Below are positions 45,560 to 54,374 of a stretch of DNA of 64,000 nucleotides, piece after piece; the first letter of the stretch is position 1, and the number at the start of each line of letters is the position of its first letter. The position numbers and the translations under genes are program-made. The stretch is from Eggerthellaceae bacterium UBA5808 (GTDB lineage Bacteria; Actinomycetota; Coriobacteriia; Coriobacteriales; Eggerthellaceae), in the NCBI GenBank assembly GCA_002417975.1, contig DIDE01000061.1, positions 27,340 to 91,339 on the forward strand. Direction: 5' to 3'. Under the pieces are notes generated by a model. The model was not told the DNA's origin. It ran no database searches and saw only the letters and a list, made by a program, of their open reading frames with translations.

Positions 45560-46507
45560 ATGGATATGTCGGCTGACGCACAGGATACGCGATGTGCTTC
45601 TGCTGCAGGCAAAGCTGATTTGTTAGGTCGCACAAGCACACGCCAAGAGTCGAATAGTCTAAGATCTGACGGTCGGAATGTGCCCATTGATCCAGCCTAT
45701 CGTTATGACATGCATTGCCACTTAGGGTTTGTCCCGCATCCACGCGAAGTAGCTGAAGAAGCAGCGCGCCGCCATGTCCGCATGTTTTCGATGACCGTCA
45801 ATCCTGCAGAATATCAAACCATGCACACGCTGCTTAACTCTTGCGATAATGTGCGCGTTGGCTTGGGAATTCATCCTTGGTATGTTGAGGGTTCAGCCGA
45901 TAGCTTGTCGCCAAAGACACAAGCAATGCTCGATAACGTTTTGGCACAGCTACCGCAGGAGCGTTTTGTGGGAGAGATAGGACTTGATGCGGGCACCCGA
46001 CATGGCAGCACCATTGATGCGCAGCACGTCGTGTTCGAGCGCATTATTGCTGCATGCTGCACGTCTGATCAAGCGATGCATACTCCTGATCAAGTGCAAC
46101 AACGTAAGGTAATCTCGATCCACGCAATTCGTGCGACTGATGATGTGCTCGACTGCCTTGAGCGTTATCAGTGCACTGTGAAAAATGATTGCATTATTCA
46201 TTGGTTTTCTGGGTCATCGGATCAGCTGCAGCGAGCGATCGCGCTTGGTTGCTATTTTTCGATTGGAACGCGTATGCTGCAAACAAAACGGGGGCGTGCG
46301 TATGTCCGCACAATTCCCCTAGATCGTCTATTGATAGAAACTGATCTACTTGCACAGATGAGTACCAATTACGATAATGAGCACCTCTTTACTTCGCTGT
46401 ATGATGCATACAATAAGGTTGAATCTTATAGAGCATGCGATCTAACGGAACGTATTGCGCATACAAGTGCTCGATTGCTTGCTTACAACGTCGATCCAAG
46501 AAGATAG
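45560..46507 (+). CDS. TatD-family metal-dependent hydrolase
   Basis: 315 residues. After a ~40-residue polar extension comes the TatD barrel: DMHCHLGF (first metal-binding His pair), SMTVNPAEY, VGLGIHPWYV, FVGEIGLDAGTRH, VISIHAI, IIHWFSGS and LLIETDLLAQM. TatD proteins are metal-dependent nucleases/phosphoesterases, some acting on D-aminoacyl-tRNA. This copy is shorter than typical at the end and may prefer another substrate. It is probably co-transcribed with tcdA. Confidence 0.85.
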   Translation: MDMSADAQDTRCASAAGKADLLGRTSTRQESNSLRSDGRNVPIDPAYRYDMHCHLGFVPHPREVAEEAARRHVRMFSMTVNPAEYQTMHTLLNSCDNVRVGLGIHPWYVEGSADSLSPKTQAMLDNVLAQLPQERFVGEIGLDAGTRHGSTIDAQHVVFERIIAACCTSDQAMHTPDQVQQRKVISIHAIRATDDVLDCLERYQCTVKNDCIIHWFSGSSDQLQRAIALGCYFSIGTRMLQTKRGRAYVRTIPLDRLLIETDLLAQMSTNYDNEHLFTSLYDAYNKVESYRACDLTERIAHTSARLLAYNVDPRR

Positions 46508-46547
46508 AATGATTACCTCGCAGCAGATAGGTACTATAGTCGGTTGT

Positions 46548-46585
46548 TTTCTTTCATGAAAAGTATATGCTTTTCATGAAAGAAA
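46548..46585. promoter_or_regulatory. Long inverted-repeat operator of the AbiE toxin-antitoxin operon
   Basis: Perfect 16-bp arms, TTTCTTTCATGAAAAG (46548-46563) and CTTTTCATGAAAGAAA (46570-46585), spacer TATATG. Each arm itself contains the palindrome TTTCATGAAA. It ends 15 bases before the antitoxin start. AbiEi antitoxins of characterised systems bind inverted repeats in their own promoter and repress it, so this is the expected autoregulatory site. Confidence 0.85.
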
Positions 46586-46600
46586 GTGAGAGTAGTTTAT

Positions 46601-47212
46601 ATGAAAAATCAAGGGATTAGTACAGCTATTCGCTCGGAAATTGAGTCTTTCCCAGTCGATACGGTGTTTACGGCTAAAGACTTAACGAATGTTGCTAACA
46701 CTGACAATGTGCGGCATACGTTAAAGTCATTGACTGATGAGGGGCGTATCGATCGAATCGCGCGTGGTCTTTATTGCCGTCCCAAATACAGTACTTATCT
46801 TGGTCGGGCTATGCCGCCAAATATCGATAATGCGGCCCATGCTATTGCTCGAGCGCGTGGATGGTCTATTGCTCCTTCTAAAGATCATGCTCTAAATATG
46901 CTTGGCTTAGATACGCAAGTTCCAGCAATTTATTCTTACGTAAGCGATGGCCCATACTGCAAACAGGCAGTTGGATCTTATGTAATTGAGTTCAAGCATA
47001 CTGCAAATAAAGATATCGCTTCAATGTCTCCTACTACGCTTCTTGTCGTGCACGCTTTAAAGGCTCTAGGAAAAAATAACATTACATCCGAACATCTCGA
47101 TTTCATTGCTCATCATTTAAGTGGCGAACAAAAAAATTCGTTGCTCAAAGAAACAGTGCGAACATCAGAATGGATTCGAACGGCTATCGTAAAGATAACT
47201 CGGAAGGATTGA
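46601..47212 (+). CDS. abiEi: Type IV toxin-antitoxin antitoxin AbiEi (DUF6088-like)
   Basis: 203 residues. The N-terminal winged helix (VFTAKDLTNVANTDNVRHTLKSLTDEGRIDRIARGLYCRP) is the AbiEi/DUF6088 DNA-binding domain. The C-terminal part (IARARGWSIAPSKDHALNMLGLDTQVPAIYSYVSDGP) is the antitoxin domain. It represses its own operon and counters AbiEii without direct complex formation in studied systems. I chose ATG 46601 over a GTG at 46586 because the latter abuts the operator. The toxin gene starts 2 bases after the stop. Confidence 0.9.
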   Translation: MKNQGISTAIRSEIESFPVDTVFTAKDLTNVANTDNVRHTLKSLTDEGRIDRIARGLYCRPKYSTYLGRAMPPNIDNAAHAIARARGWSIAPSKDHALNMLGLDTQVPAIYSYVSDGPYCKQAVGSYVIEFKHTANKDIASMSPTTLLVVHALKALGKNNITSEHLDFIAHHLSGEQKNSLLKETVRTSEWIRTAIVKITRKD

Positions 47213-47214
47213 GA

Positions 47215-48210
47215 ATGAGAGATGTTGCCTTATTACAAGCCAAAGAGCGAGATGATCTATTTCGAATGGTTGCAGCGAAAAAAGGGCTTCAGCCAGCAAT
47301 TATTGAAAAAGATTTCTGGGTATGTTGGATGCTTGACTACCTATTTAGCTATTGTAAGTATCGTGATAAGTTTGTTTTTAAAGGCGGTACGAGTTTATCT
47401 AAGGCATTTAATCTGATTGAGCGTTTCTCGGAGGATATCGACCTTGTTATTGACTGGCGCGTCTTTGACTATAAATTCGATGAACCTTGGGAGAAACGCA
47501 GCAATACGAAGCAAGATGCTTTTATTGAATTGATTAACGGTAATGTCAGCGAATTTTTGCTTGAGAAGCTTAAGCCCATAATGGAAGAAGATTTTATACA
47601 AAATATCGTTGGTGATTGGCGTTTATCTATTCATGAAAACGATCCGCAAACTCTTTGTTTTGATTATCCTAGAGCCTTTAATGATTCTTCTATATTACAG
47701 GAACTTCGCTTGGAAACCGGTGCTCTTGCCGCATGGGCTCCTGCACAAGTTGCTTATATTTCATCATATGTTGCAGAGCTTTTTCCTGAGAAAATGCAAG
47801 TACTTTCAACGCCTGTTCTTACTGTGTCGCCTGAAAGAACCTTTTGGGAGAAAGTTACTATCTTGCATAAGGAAGCGAAGCGTACTAATGGTCGCTTGCC
47901 GGCGCGTTACTCTCGTCATTACTACGATATTTATTGTATGTGCCAAACGATTGTAAAGAGCAGGGCGCTGGCTAATCTTGAGTTACTTGAACAAGTTGTA
48001 AAATTCAAAGTAGCATTTTGGCGTTCAAACGCAGCGCGATATGACTTATGTAAGCCCGGTACTATTCGTTTAGTTCCTCCCGATGCCCAGGCGCAGCGTG
48101 TTCGTGATGATTATGCTCACATGCGTAATATGCTTTTCGGTAAAGTTCCAAATTTTGATGAAATAATAGAGTCTATCTATAGTTTAGAAAATGAGATTAA
48201 TGCATTTTAA
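47215..48210 (+). CDS. abiEii: Type IV toxin AbiEii, nucleotidyltransferase
   Basis: 331 residues of the DUF1814/AbiEii family: EKDFWVCWMLDYLF, the nucleotidyltransferase motif FKGGTSLSKAFNLIERFSEDIDLVI (GG(S/T) plus DxD), then FWEKVTILHKEAKR and RYSRHYYDIYCM. AbiEii toxins modify tRNA ends with nucleotides and halt growth, giving abortive phage defence. AAGGA precedes the ATG at 47215. Both genes look intact, unlike the lesions in the neighbouring CRISPR and McrBC-like systems. Confidence 0.92.
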   Translation: MRDVALLQAKERDDLFRMVAAKKGLQPAIIEKDFWVCWMLDYLFSYCKYRDKFVFKGGTSLSKAFNLIERFSEDIDLVIDWRVFDYKFDEPWEKRSNTKQDAFIELINGNVSEFLLEKLKPIMEEDFIQNIVGDWRLSIHENDPQTLCFDYPRAFNDSSILQELRLETGALAAWAPAQVAYISSYVAELFPEKMQVLSTPVLTVSPERTFWEKVTILHKEAKRTNGRLPARYSRHYYDIYCMCQTIVKSRALANLELLEQVVKFKVAFWRSNAARYDLCKPGTIRLVPPDAQAQRVRDDYAHMRNMLFGKVPNFDEIIESIYSLENEINAF

Positions 48211-48242
48211 GCTGGCATTATAAATATGCTATTCATATATGT

Positions 48243-48258
48243 ATGCCAGTATTGGCAT
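48243..48258 (+). terminator. Hairpin downstream of abiEii
   Basis: ATGCCA-GTAT-TGGCAT, 6-bp stem; an overlapping longer pairing CTGGCAT/ATGCCAG (48212-48249) is possible. There is no T run. The interval 48211-48499 otherwise holds nothing I recognise. Confidence 0.35.
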
Positions 48259-48499
48259 TGTGTGTGAACGAATTACTGTTTTAAGTCAACATTAAAAGTA
48301 AGCCCCGTAATGGAAGTGTCTACACTACTGATTGTTTTATATTACTTAGTTCGATTCAAGCGAAGCATGCACAATAGGCCACAACAAGACTAGCGTTCAA
48401 CGGCGTATATACATGGACATGCATTATATGACGCAAAAGTAAACAATAGTCGACATATTGTGCTTGAACAAATATAATTAAGCACTGGAATGTTCTGAT

Positions 48500-49453
48500 A
48501 TGAGAATAGAGATTTCAATGCTACGTGATCGAACGGAAAAAATGATTTTTCGTCAGGCCGATCGAATTGCCTCCGAAAAAGAAAACCTTGATGCTCTTTC
48601 GTGGGACCGTGTCGAAGCGATCGCACTCAAATTGCGTTCATGTGCTCAGCTCAATGAGGAGCAGAGCGAACTCGTTCGCGAATTGATTGCTATTGCAAAA
48701 AGTAATGAATCTCTTGAGGTTCGCCTTGACCGATCGATTGCAACTGATGATGTGTCAACTATGCATGCGGAGCAGCCAACTCAGCCTTCTGTAGTAGCTG
48801 GAAGCACAGAACAAGCAAATGCAGTTCCAACGTCGATTGCGCCGGATGCATCTAAACGCTCGATTGAGACTTCGGCTAACATTACGACAAAAAATGCATC
48901 CGGAGCAGCACAAATCCCAACCAAAATTCCAACCAATGATGCAACGAGACAACTGCCTGATTGGGCGCAAGAAAATGCGCAAACAGGCGAAATCGCACAA
49001 TTCTTTGGACAACATCACGAACGGGACAATGACGTTGTTGTTATTCCTCGTGGGGATACAAATGCAGCAGCCTCACTTAAGGATACACGTAGCGTACTTG
49101 AGCCTAAACAAACTCCAGAAGCGACGCCTTCTTCTGCGGTTGTACCAGTGATTCGCGTGGCAGTGTCGCAAGATGAAATGCCGTCTGCTCCTGCAGCATC
49201 AGATACGGGAGAAATTGGACGTAGCTGTGTGGCATACGTTGTCGATGGATGCGCTTATATTTCTTATGATCGCAAGGCAACGCAACAGCATGGGGCGACA
49301 CAGCAACAAAACGGAGCGCAACAGCTTAGTGCAACGCAGCAGCAAAAACCAAAGATCGCTGTAACGGATGAGGAAACAATCCGTCGTGCCGCGATGCTTA
49401 ATGCCCATGCATCATCGTCTGATGAATGTGATGCTCAATATGCCATGGCGTAA
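48500..49453 (+). CDS. Hypothetical Ala/Thr/Gln-rich protein
   Basis: 317 residues (or 311 from ATG 48518). Residues ~1-80 are charged and helical (SEKENLDALSWDRVEAIALKLRS, NEEQSELVRELIAIAKS). Residues ~85-240 are low-complexity Ala/Thr/Pro/Asn. Near 245 there is a short hydrophobic strand (CVAYVVDGCAYISYD), then imperfect Gln-rich repeats (TQQHGATQQQNGAQQ, ATQQQ) and a small helical end. No signal peptide, membrane segment or known domain. It lies 30 bases before the tagO-like gene and may be co-transcribed with the wall-polymer genes. Function unknown. Confidence 0.65.
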   Translation: MRIEISMLRDRTEKMIFRQADRIASEKENLDALSWDRVEAIALKLRSCAQLNEEQSELVRELIAIAKSNESLEVRLDRSIATDDVSTMHAEQPTQPSVVAGSTEQANAVPTSIAPDASKRSIETSANITTKNASGAAQIPTKIPTNDATRQLPDWAQENAQTGEIAQFFGQHHERDNDVVVIPRGDTNAAASLKDTRSVLEPKQTPEATPSSAVVPVIRVAVSQDEMPSAPAASDTGEIGRSCVAYVVDGCAYISYDRKATQQHGATQQQNGAQQLSATQQQKPKIAVTDEETIRRAAMLNAHASSSDECDAQYAMA

Positions 49454-49483
49454 AAAGTCCAACATAATGAGGGGGATGCATAC

Positions 49484-50683
49484 ATGGAATTAGCCATGTT
49501 CTTATGCATCGCGCCCATCGTTTATTTAACCACGTATCTATTGGTGCCTTATGCGCGAAAATGCGCGTTATGTTGGGGTGCTATAGATAAGCCTGATCAG
49601 CGGCGGGTAAATCGTTATGCGGTTCCTCGTTGTGGTGGCATTGCTCTTATGGGGGGCGTGCTGGTTGGTTTTGTCATGCTTAATTATCTTCTGGTTGCGA
49701 GTGGCTACGCAAATGGATTGCCTATCGGCATCGTGGTAGGCACTAACGCATTATTTGCGATTGGCCTGTGGGACGACATTATTCAGCTGAGGCCGCTACG
49801 AAAACTTATTGGGCAGATTGTTGCATCGATGTGCATTGTTGCTACTGGTGTGTGCCCATCTGTTACAGGCGTCTACCAATGTGATTTCGTATGTGCAGTA
49901 GGGTTTCTTGTCGTTACCGTAAATGCGATCAACCTTATTGATGGCCTTGATGGACTTGCATCAGGGGTTTGCTCGGTAATTGCGACAGGATTTCTCATTG
50001 TTGCTGCAGTCCATGGGCTTGTTGTGCCCTTTGTGCTTAGTATGGTTATGCTTGCTATATGCGGTGCGTTTCTTCTTTTTAACCGCTATCCTGCACGTAT
50101 TTTTATGGGCGATTCGGGATCGTTGCTGCTTGGAGCGCTTGTTGGGGTAATTGCGCTTTTAGAGATTGCACCCATGCCTCAAGATCCTATGAATATCTGC
50201 TCTTTGATGTGCATGATTGGTGTGCCGTTTTGCGATATTTTTACGGCAGTTGTTCGTCGTATGCGCCGTCACCAATCAATTTTTAAAGCCGATACAAACC
50301 ATCTTCATCACTGTTTGCTTCATGCTGGATACGGTCCGCGTCAGGCTGTTCGATATCTTGTGGCTCTTTCGGGTGTTGCGGTAGCTGCTGGATGTTTGCT
50401 GGCGTTTTCAAATGGATTTGTCTGTCTATTCACGCTGATTCTGTATGGGATATTGTTCGGCCTAGTGATAGAAAAGACTCATGTTACGGATGCGGATACG
50501 CGCGCACAAAGGGTTTCCGCTGTTCGCGGACTATCGCAACAATGCATGCCATTGTCGTCTGCTCATTCAACCACTCCTGTGCATCGGCGAATTAATGCCA
50601 TCATCTATTGTTGGCTTCGATGGATGTGCCGATCAAAAAATTTACAGTTGCATACTGCGCCCGATGTTGTCATTAAAGAATAG
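49484..50683 (+). CDS. tagO: Undecaprenyl-phosphate sugar-1-phosphate transferase (TagO/WecA type)
   Basis: 399 residues, about ten membrane segments, with the polyprenyl-phosphate transferase motifs: DKPDQRRVNRYAVPRCGGIAL (~37), LWDDIIQLRPLRKLIGQ, NAINLIDGLDGLASG (~150), RIFMGDSGSLLLGA (~207), HLHHCLLHAGY (~272). The enzyme moves GlcNAc-1-phosphate (or similar) from UDP-sugar to the lipid carrier, the first step of wall teichoic acid or related polymers. The C-terminus is ~60 residues longer than usual. GAGGGGG precedes the ATG. Confidence 0.92.
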   Translation: MELAMFLCIAPIVYLTTYLLVPYARKCALCWGAIDKPDQRRVNRYAVPRCGGIALMGGVLVGFVMLNYLLVASGYANGLPIGIVVGTNALFAIGLWDDIIQLRPLRKLIGQIVASMCIVATGVCPSVTGVYQCDFVCAVGFLVVTVNAINLIDGLDGLASGVCSVIATGFLIVAAVHGLVVPFVLSMVMLAICGAFLLFNRYPARIFMGDSGSLLLGALVGVIALLEIAPMPQDPMNICSLMCMIGVPFCDIFTAVVRRMRRHQSIFKADTNHLHHCLLHAGYGPRQAVRYLVALSGVAVAAGCLLAFSNGFVCLFTLILYGILFGLVIEKTHVTDADTRAQRVSAVRGLSQQCMPLSSAHSTTPVHRRINAIIYCWLRWMCRSKNLQLHTAPDVVIKE

Positions 50684-50817
50684 CGTGCCAATATCGATGG
50701 ACGCTTCTTTGCACCATTGGTATAGGTGATGTAAAGAAACAGGTAGGAGCAATGCAGTGGGGCTGATGAAGACGCACGGAGTTTCATTCAGACGAGTAAA
50801 TCAGGTGCGGGGTATAC

Positions 50818-51630
50818 GTGTTCGATAGCTTACGAGCAATAATTAAGGATAATTTGATATGGCGTAGGCAAGTGAATCATCTTGCCTTATTTGAGCTTAG
50901 AAAAAAATCGCGTGGGGCAGTGCTTGGATGGGCATGGTTTTTTATCAAACCTGCAACGTATATCTTTTGTTTTTGGTTCGCCCTTGATGTAGGACTTAAA
51001 GCGGGGAGTACAAATCCGTCCGATTCTCCCTATATCGTGTGGCTGAGCGCTGGTATTCTTCCTTGGTTCTTTATGCAAGAAATGCTTGGTACGGGGGCTA
51101 ATGTCTTTAAACGATATTCGTATCTTGTGACCAAAATTAAATTTCCGCTCCCGGTTATCTCGATGATTTATACCAAAGCCATGATGCTTATTGAGGTATG
51201 CCTGATTGGCGTGTTGTGTTTGGCTCTTGTACTAACAGGGTGCGATGTTGATATCTATTTGCTGCAGGTGCCGCTCTTGCTGGTAATGCTCATGTTCTTT
51301 TGGGATACGTTTTCGATTATGGTGTCGCCAATGAGCGCACTCAGCAAGGATTTTCATAATTTGTTGATTGCATGCTCAACTCCTTTGTTTTGGCTTTCGG
51401 GGATTTTGTTCGACGTAAAAAGTCTGCCTTTTGATTGGATGCAGACCGTGCTCTATTTCAATCCGTGCACGTTTTTTACGGTTGCATTTCGTGATGCATT
51501 CTACGACAAGGTTTGGTTTTGGGATGATCCTGCATTGCTTGGCGGTTTTATCGCGGTTGCGGTTGCCCAGATTATTGTCATGTGTTTAACGACGCATCGT
51601 TTTGAAAAAGAGGTCCCCGATGCCCTCTGA
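50818..51630 (+). CDS. ABC-2-type polysaccharide/teichoic-acid exporter permease (TagG/Wzm-like)
   Basis: 270 residues with six membrane segments: LFELRKKSRGAVLGWAWFFIKPATYIFCFWFALDVG, PYIVWLSAGILPWFFMQEML, KIKFPLPVISMIYTKAMML, and LSGILFDVKSLPFDWMQTVLYFNPCTFF. With the ATPase encoded next it would export the lipid-linked wall polymer. The start is GTG 50818. It overlaps the ATPase start by 11 bases. Confidence 0.88.
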   Translation: MFDSLRAIIKDNLIWRRQVNHLALFELRKKSRGAVLGWAWFFIKPATYIFCFWFALDVGLKAGSTNPSDSPYIVWLSAGILPWFFMQEMLGTGANVFKRYSYLVTKIKFPLPVISMIYTKAMMLIEVCLIGVLCLALVLTGCDVDIYLLQVPLLLVMLMFFWDTFSIMVSPMSALSKDFHNLLIACSTPLFWLSGILFDVKSLPFDWMQTVLYFNPCTFFTVAFRDAFYDKVWFWDDPALLGGFIAVAVAQIIVMCLTTHRFEKEVPDAL

Positions 51631-52438
51631 TATGCATGCGCAGTCAACCCGATCAAATCAACAGCGATGTGATTCTGCCAAAATGGATCATCGCGCAGTA
51701 GTACCTCCCGTTATTGTGTTTGACCATGTGACTAAAACGTACCGCTTGTATAAGAGCGACCGCGGGCGTTTTTTTGGATTATTTCGCTTTGAAAATCGAG
51801 ACCTTATTGGGACAATTCGTGCCAATAAGGATCTAAGCTTTACGATTTCTCGGGGGGAATCTGTTGCTCTTTTGGGGCATAACGGAGCAGGCAAGTCGAC
51901 CGCGCTCAAAATTGTTACGGGCGTAACGTATCCTGAATCTGGCACCGTCGAAGTTCGGGGGAGAGTGAGCGCGCTTCTTGAACTTACCGCTGGATTTGAT
52001 GGCCAGCTTACGGGGCGCGAAAACATTCGTTTGCGTGGTCTTACGATTGGCTTATCTCATGATGAGATCGAAGGTATGGAAGCAGACATTGTTTCGTTTG
52101 CGGAACTTGGCGTGTATATTGACCAGCCAATGCGTACGTATTCGAGTGGTATGAAGGCGCGACTCGGATTTGCGTTTGCTGTTGCGATTGAGCCAGAAAT
52201 ACTCGTTATTGATGAGGCGCTCGCGGTCGGCGATACGAGCTTTCAAAAAAAGTGCATTGCGCGCATTCATGAGATTATGTCTGACAGAAATGTAACGGTC
52301 CTTTTTGTAACTCATACATCCAAACTTGCACGTGAACTTTGCTCGCGTGGCATTGTGCTCGACCATGGGGCGAATGTATTTGATGGGCCAATTAAACAAG
52401 CAATAGCATTTTATGACGATCTCGAAACGCAATCTTGA
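51620..52438 (+). CDS. ABC transporter ATPase for wall-polymer export (TagH/Wzt-like)
   Basis: 272 residues: DHVTKTYRLYKSDRGRFFGLF (typical of TagH/Wzt ATPases), Walker A GHNGAGKST (~87-95), signature YSSGMKARLGFA (~173), Walker B ILVIDEALAVGD, switch His VTHT. No C-terminal carbohydrate-binding domain of the Wzt type is present, so chain-length-coupled export by that means is unlikely. Start ATG 51620 with AAGAGG 8 bases before. Confidence 0.9.
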   Translation: MPSDMHAQSTRSNQQRCDSAKMDHRAVVPPVIVFDHVTKTYRLYKSDRGRFFGLFRFENRDLIGTIRANKDLSFTISRGESVALLGHNGAGKSTALKIVTGVTYPESGTVEVRGRVSALLELTAGFDGQLTGRENIRLRGLTIGLSHDEIEGMEADIVSFAELGVYIDQPMRTYSSGMKARLGFAFAVAIEPEILVIDEALAVGDTSFQKKCIARIHEIMSDRNVTVLFVTHTSKLARELCSRGIVLDHGANVFDGPIKQAIAFYDDLETQS

Positions 52439-52501
52439 TTGATATGCGGCATAGAAAACGCTTATAAGGGTTGCATACTGCGAGTATAGATGGAGTACAG
52501 A

Positions 52502-53290
52502 ATGGTTATGAAAGAGCAACAACAAGCGAATGTGTTTGCCTGTATTCTTGCAGGTGGTCGTGGTGTGCGAATGGGCAATCCAGACACGCCGAAGCAATAC
52601 ATGATGCTTGGTTCTGCTCCTGTGCTCATCCATACACTTGAAAAATTTTGTACGATCGATCGCTTTAGCGCAGTGATTGTTTTATGTCCCGCAACGTGGG
52701 TGCAGCAGACTCAAGATCTTATCGCTCATTATGGAATAGATGATGAGCGCGTTGTTGTTATCCCTGGTGGTGTCGATCGAAACGAAACTATCATGCAAGG
52801 GATTGCGTATATTGAATCGCGTGATCAACTGGATGATCAAACAATTGTGGTAACCCATGATGCGGTTCGTCCATTTGTATCGTATCGTATGATTACTCAA
52901 TCAATACAGCAGGCAGAAACATGCGGCGCATGCGATACCGTTATCGCGGCAAGCGATACGATTGTTTCAAGTACGAGTGGAACGACGATTGACGATATCC
53001 CCGACCGTCATCGGATGTATTGTGGACAGACTCCCCAAACGTTTAAAGCTCAACGTTTTAGCCAGTTGTATCGTCAGCTGGATACATCTGATAAGAATCA
53101 GTTAACCGACGCCTGCAAAGTATTCACGCTTGCAGGTGACACGGTGGCGCTTATTCCTGGTGATACGTCGAATATTAAGATTACCTATCCGCAAGATATA
53201 CGCATCGCACGTGCAATGATGGATGATGCAACGAGTGCGCCTGCGCCAGCAATTGCGTCCGTACCAGCTGATGAGGCGCTTCATGCTTGA
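52502..53290 (+). CDS. tarI: D-ribitol-5-phosphate cytidylyltransferase-like (TarI/IspD family)
   Basis: 262 residues: the cytidylyltransferase loop ILAGGRGVRMGNPDTPKQYMML (~13), VVVIPGGVDRNETIMQGI, THDAVRPFV, and DACKVFTLAGDTVALIPGDTSNIKITYPQDI. The IspD (isoprenoid) and TarI (CDP-ribitol) enzymes share this fold. The next gene is a TarJ-like dehydrogenase overlapping it and the neighbours transfer polyol phosphates, so I favour TarI. GGAG lies 7 bases before ATG 52502. Confidence 0.85.
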   Translation: MVMKEQQQANVFACILAGGRGVRMGNPDTPKQYMMLGSAPVLIHTLEKFCTIDRFSAVIVLCPATWVQQTQDLIAHYGIDDERVVVIPGGVDRNETIMQGIAYIESRDQLDDQTIVVTHDAVRPFVSYRMITQSIQQAETCGACDTVIAASDTIVSSTSGTTIDDIPDRHRMYCGQTPQTFKAQRFSQLYRQLDTSDKNQLTDACKVFTLAGDTVALIPGDTSNIKITYPQDIRIARAMMDDATSAPAPAIASVPADEALHA

Positions 53291-54374
53291 TACGGTATAT
53301 CGTTTGGTGGAGCCGCGTCGTTTTGAACCTGTCGAAGTTGCTATAACGCCAGGCGAGCATGATATTGTTGTTCGACCGAGCTACCTGTCAATCTGCCGTG
53401 CTGATCAACGCTATTACCAGGGTTTGCGTAGTGCTGATGTGTTATCTGCCAAACTTCCTCTTGCACTCATACACGAAGGAATTGGTGTTGTTGTCCAGGA
53501 CAATAGCAATAACTTTGCTCCTGGAACACGTGTTGTTATGATTCCTAATGATCCTGCTACAACATTAGATGATGCACGTGTGTGTCTCGATGCTGATTCG
53601 CGTGTTGGCTTACATGCTTCGTGTGCTTCAGACATCGATGCTAAAACTTTTTGCCGTCCAATAAGTATGTTCCATGGAAGTGATTGCGACGGATTTATGC
53701 AAGAACTTGCGGTCTTGCCATCTTGTTGTGTCGAGACGATTCCTGACAGCATTGATAACCAAATTGGGCCATGCATTGAATTACTGTCAGTTGCCTATAA
53801 TGCCGTGCTACAACTTGCTGGCGGATCGATTCCTGCAGGAGCCACGGTTGGTGTATGGGGTGATGGCAATCTTGGCTTTTTGGTAGCGTTGATGCTCCAT
53901 GTGCTGTATCCGCAGGTAGCGGTTGTGGTTATGGGAAAACATGCATCAAAACTTGCATCATTTACGTTCGTCCAGCAAACGGTGAATAGCGCTCTAGGTG
54001 ATCGTCCTCCTGCGGTCAACTATGCCGTTGAATGCTGTGGTGGCAGGGGCTCGGGTGACGGAATTGCTCAGATTTTGTCAGTCATTCAGCCTTTTGGCGA
54101 GGTTGTACTTTTGAGTGTGTCCGAAACAGCTGTTCCCATCTATACGCGTACGGTACTAGCAAAAGGAATTCGGTTTATCGGTTGCAGTAGAAGTAAACGA
54201 GAAGATTTTACTCATGTTATCGAACTGCTGAGTGCGCATCCGGAATTACGCACCTATCTATCGGCGTTGGTGAATGATGTGCGTACGGTACGATCGGTTG
54301 CGGATATGGCGCAGGCATTTGAGGCTGATGCGCATAATCCAATGGGAAAGACCATCATGCAATGGAACGTCTAG
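53283..54374 (+). CDS. tarJ: Ribulose-5-phosphate reductase-like zinc dehydrogenase (TarJ)
   Basis: 363 residues of the medium-chain dehydrogenase family in the TarJ form: YRLVEPRRFEPVEVAI, VRPSYLSICRADQRYYQG, GVWGDGNLGFLVALMLHVLYP (nucleotide loop) and a C-terminal SRSKREDFTHVIELLSAHPELRTYL. TarJ reduces ribulose-5-phosphate to ribitol-5-phosphate, which TarI activates with CTP. Start ATG 53283 with GAGG 7 bases before, overlapping tarI by 8 bases; a longer frame upstream lies inside tarI. Confidence 0.88.
   Translation: MLDTVYRLVEPRRFEPVEVAITPGEHDIVVRPSYLSICRADQRYYQGLRSADVLSAKLPLALIHEGIGVVVQDNSNNFAPGTRVVMIPNDPATTLDDARVCLDADSRVGLHASCASDIDAKTFCRPISMFHGSDCDGFMQELAVLPSCCVETIPDSIDNQIGPCIELLSVAYNAVLQLAGGSIPAGATVGVWGDGNLGFLVALMLHVLYPQVAVVVMGKHASKLASFTFVQQTVNSALGDRPPAVNYAVECCGGRGSGDGIAQILSVIQPFGEVVLLSVSETAVPIYTRTVLAKGIRFIGCSRSKREDFTHVIELLSAHPELRTYLSALVNDVRTVRSVADMAQAFEADAHNPMGKTIMQWNV

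Noticed and set aside
52502..53290. Annotation as the isoprenoid enzyme IspD
   Set aside because: Same fold, but overlap with a TarJ-like gene and the polyol-phosphate transferases downstream make TarI the better call; IspD cannot be fully excluded from sequence alone.
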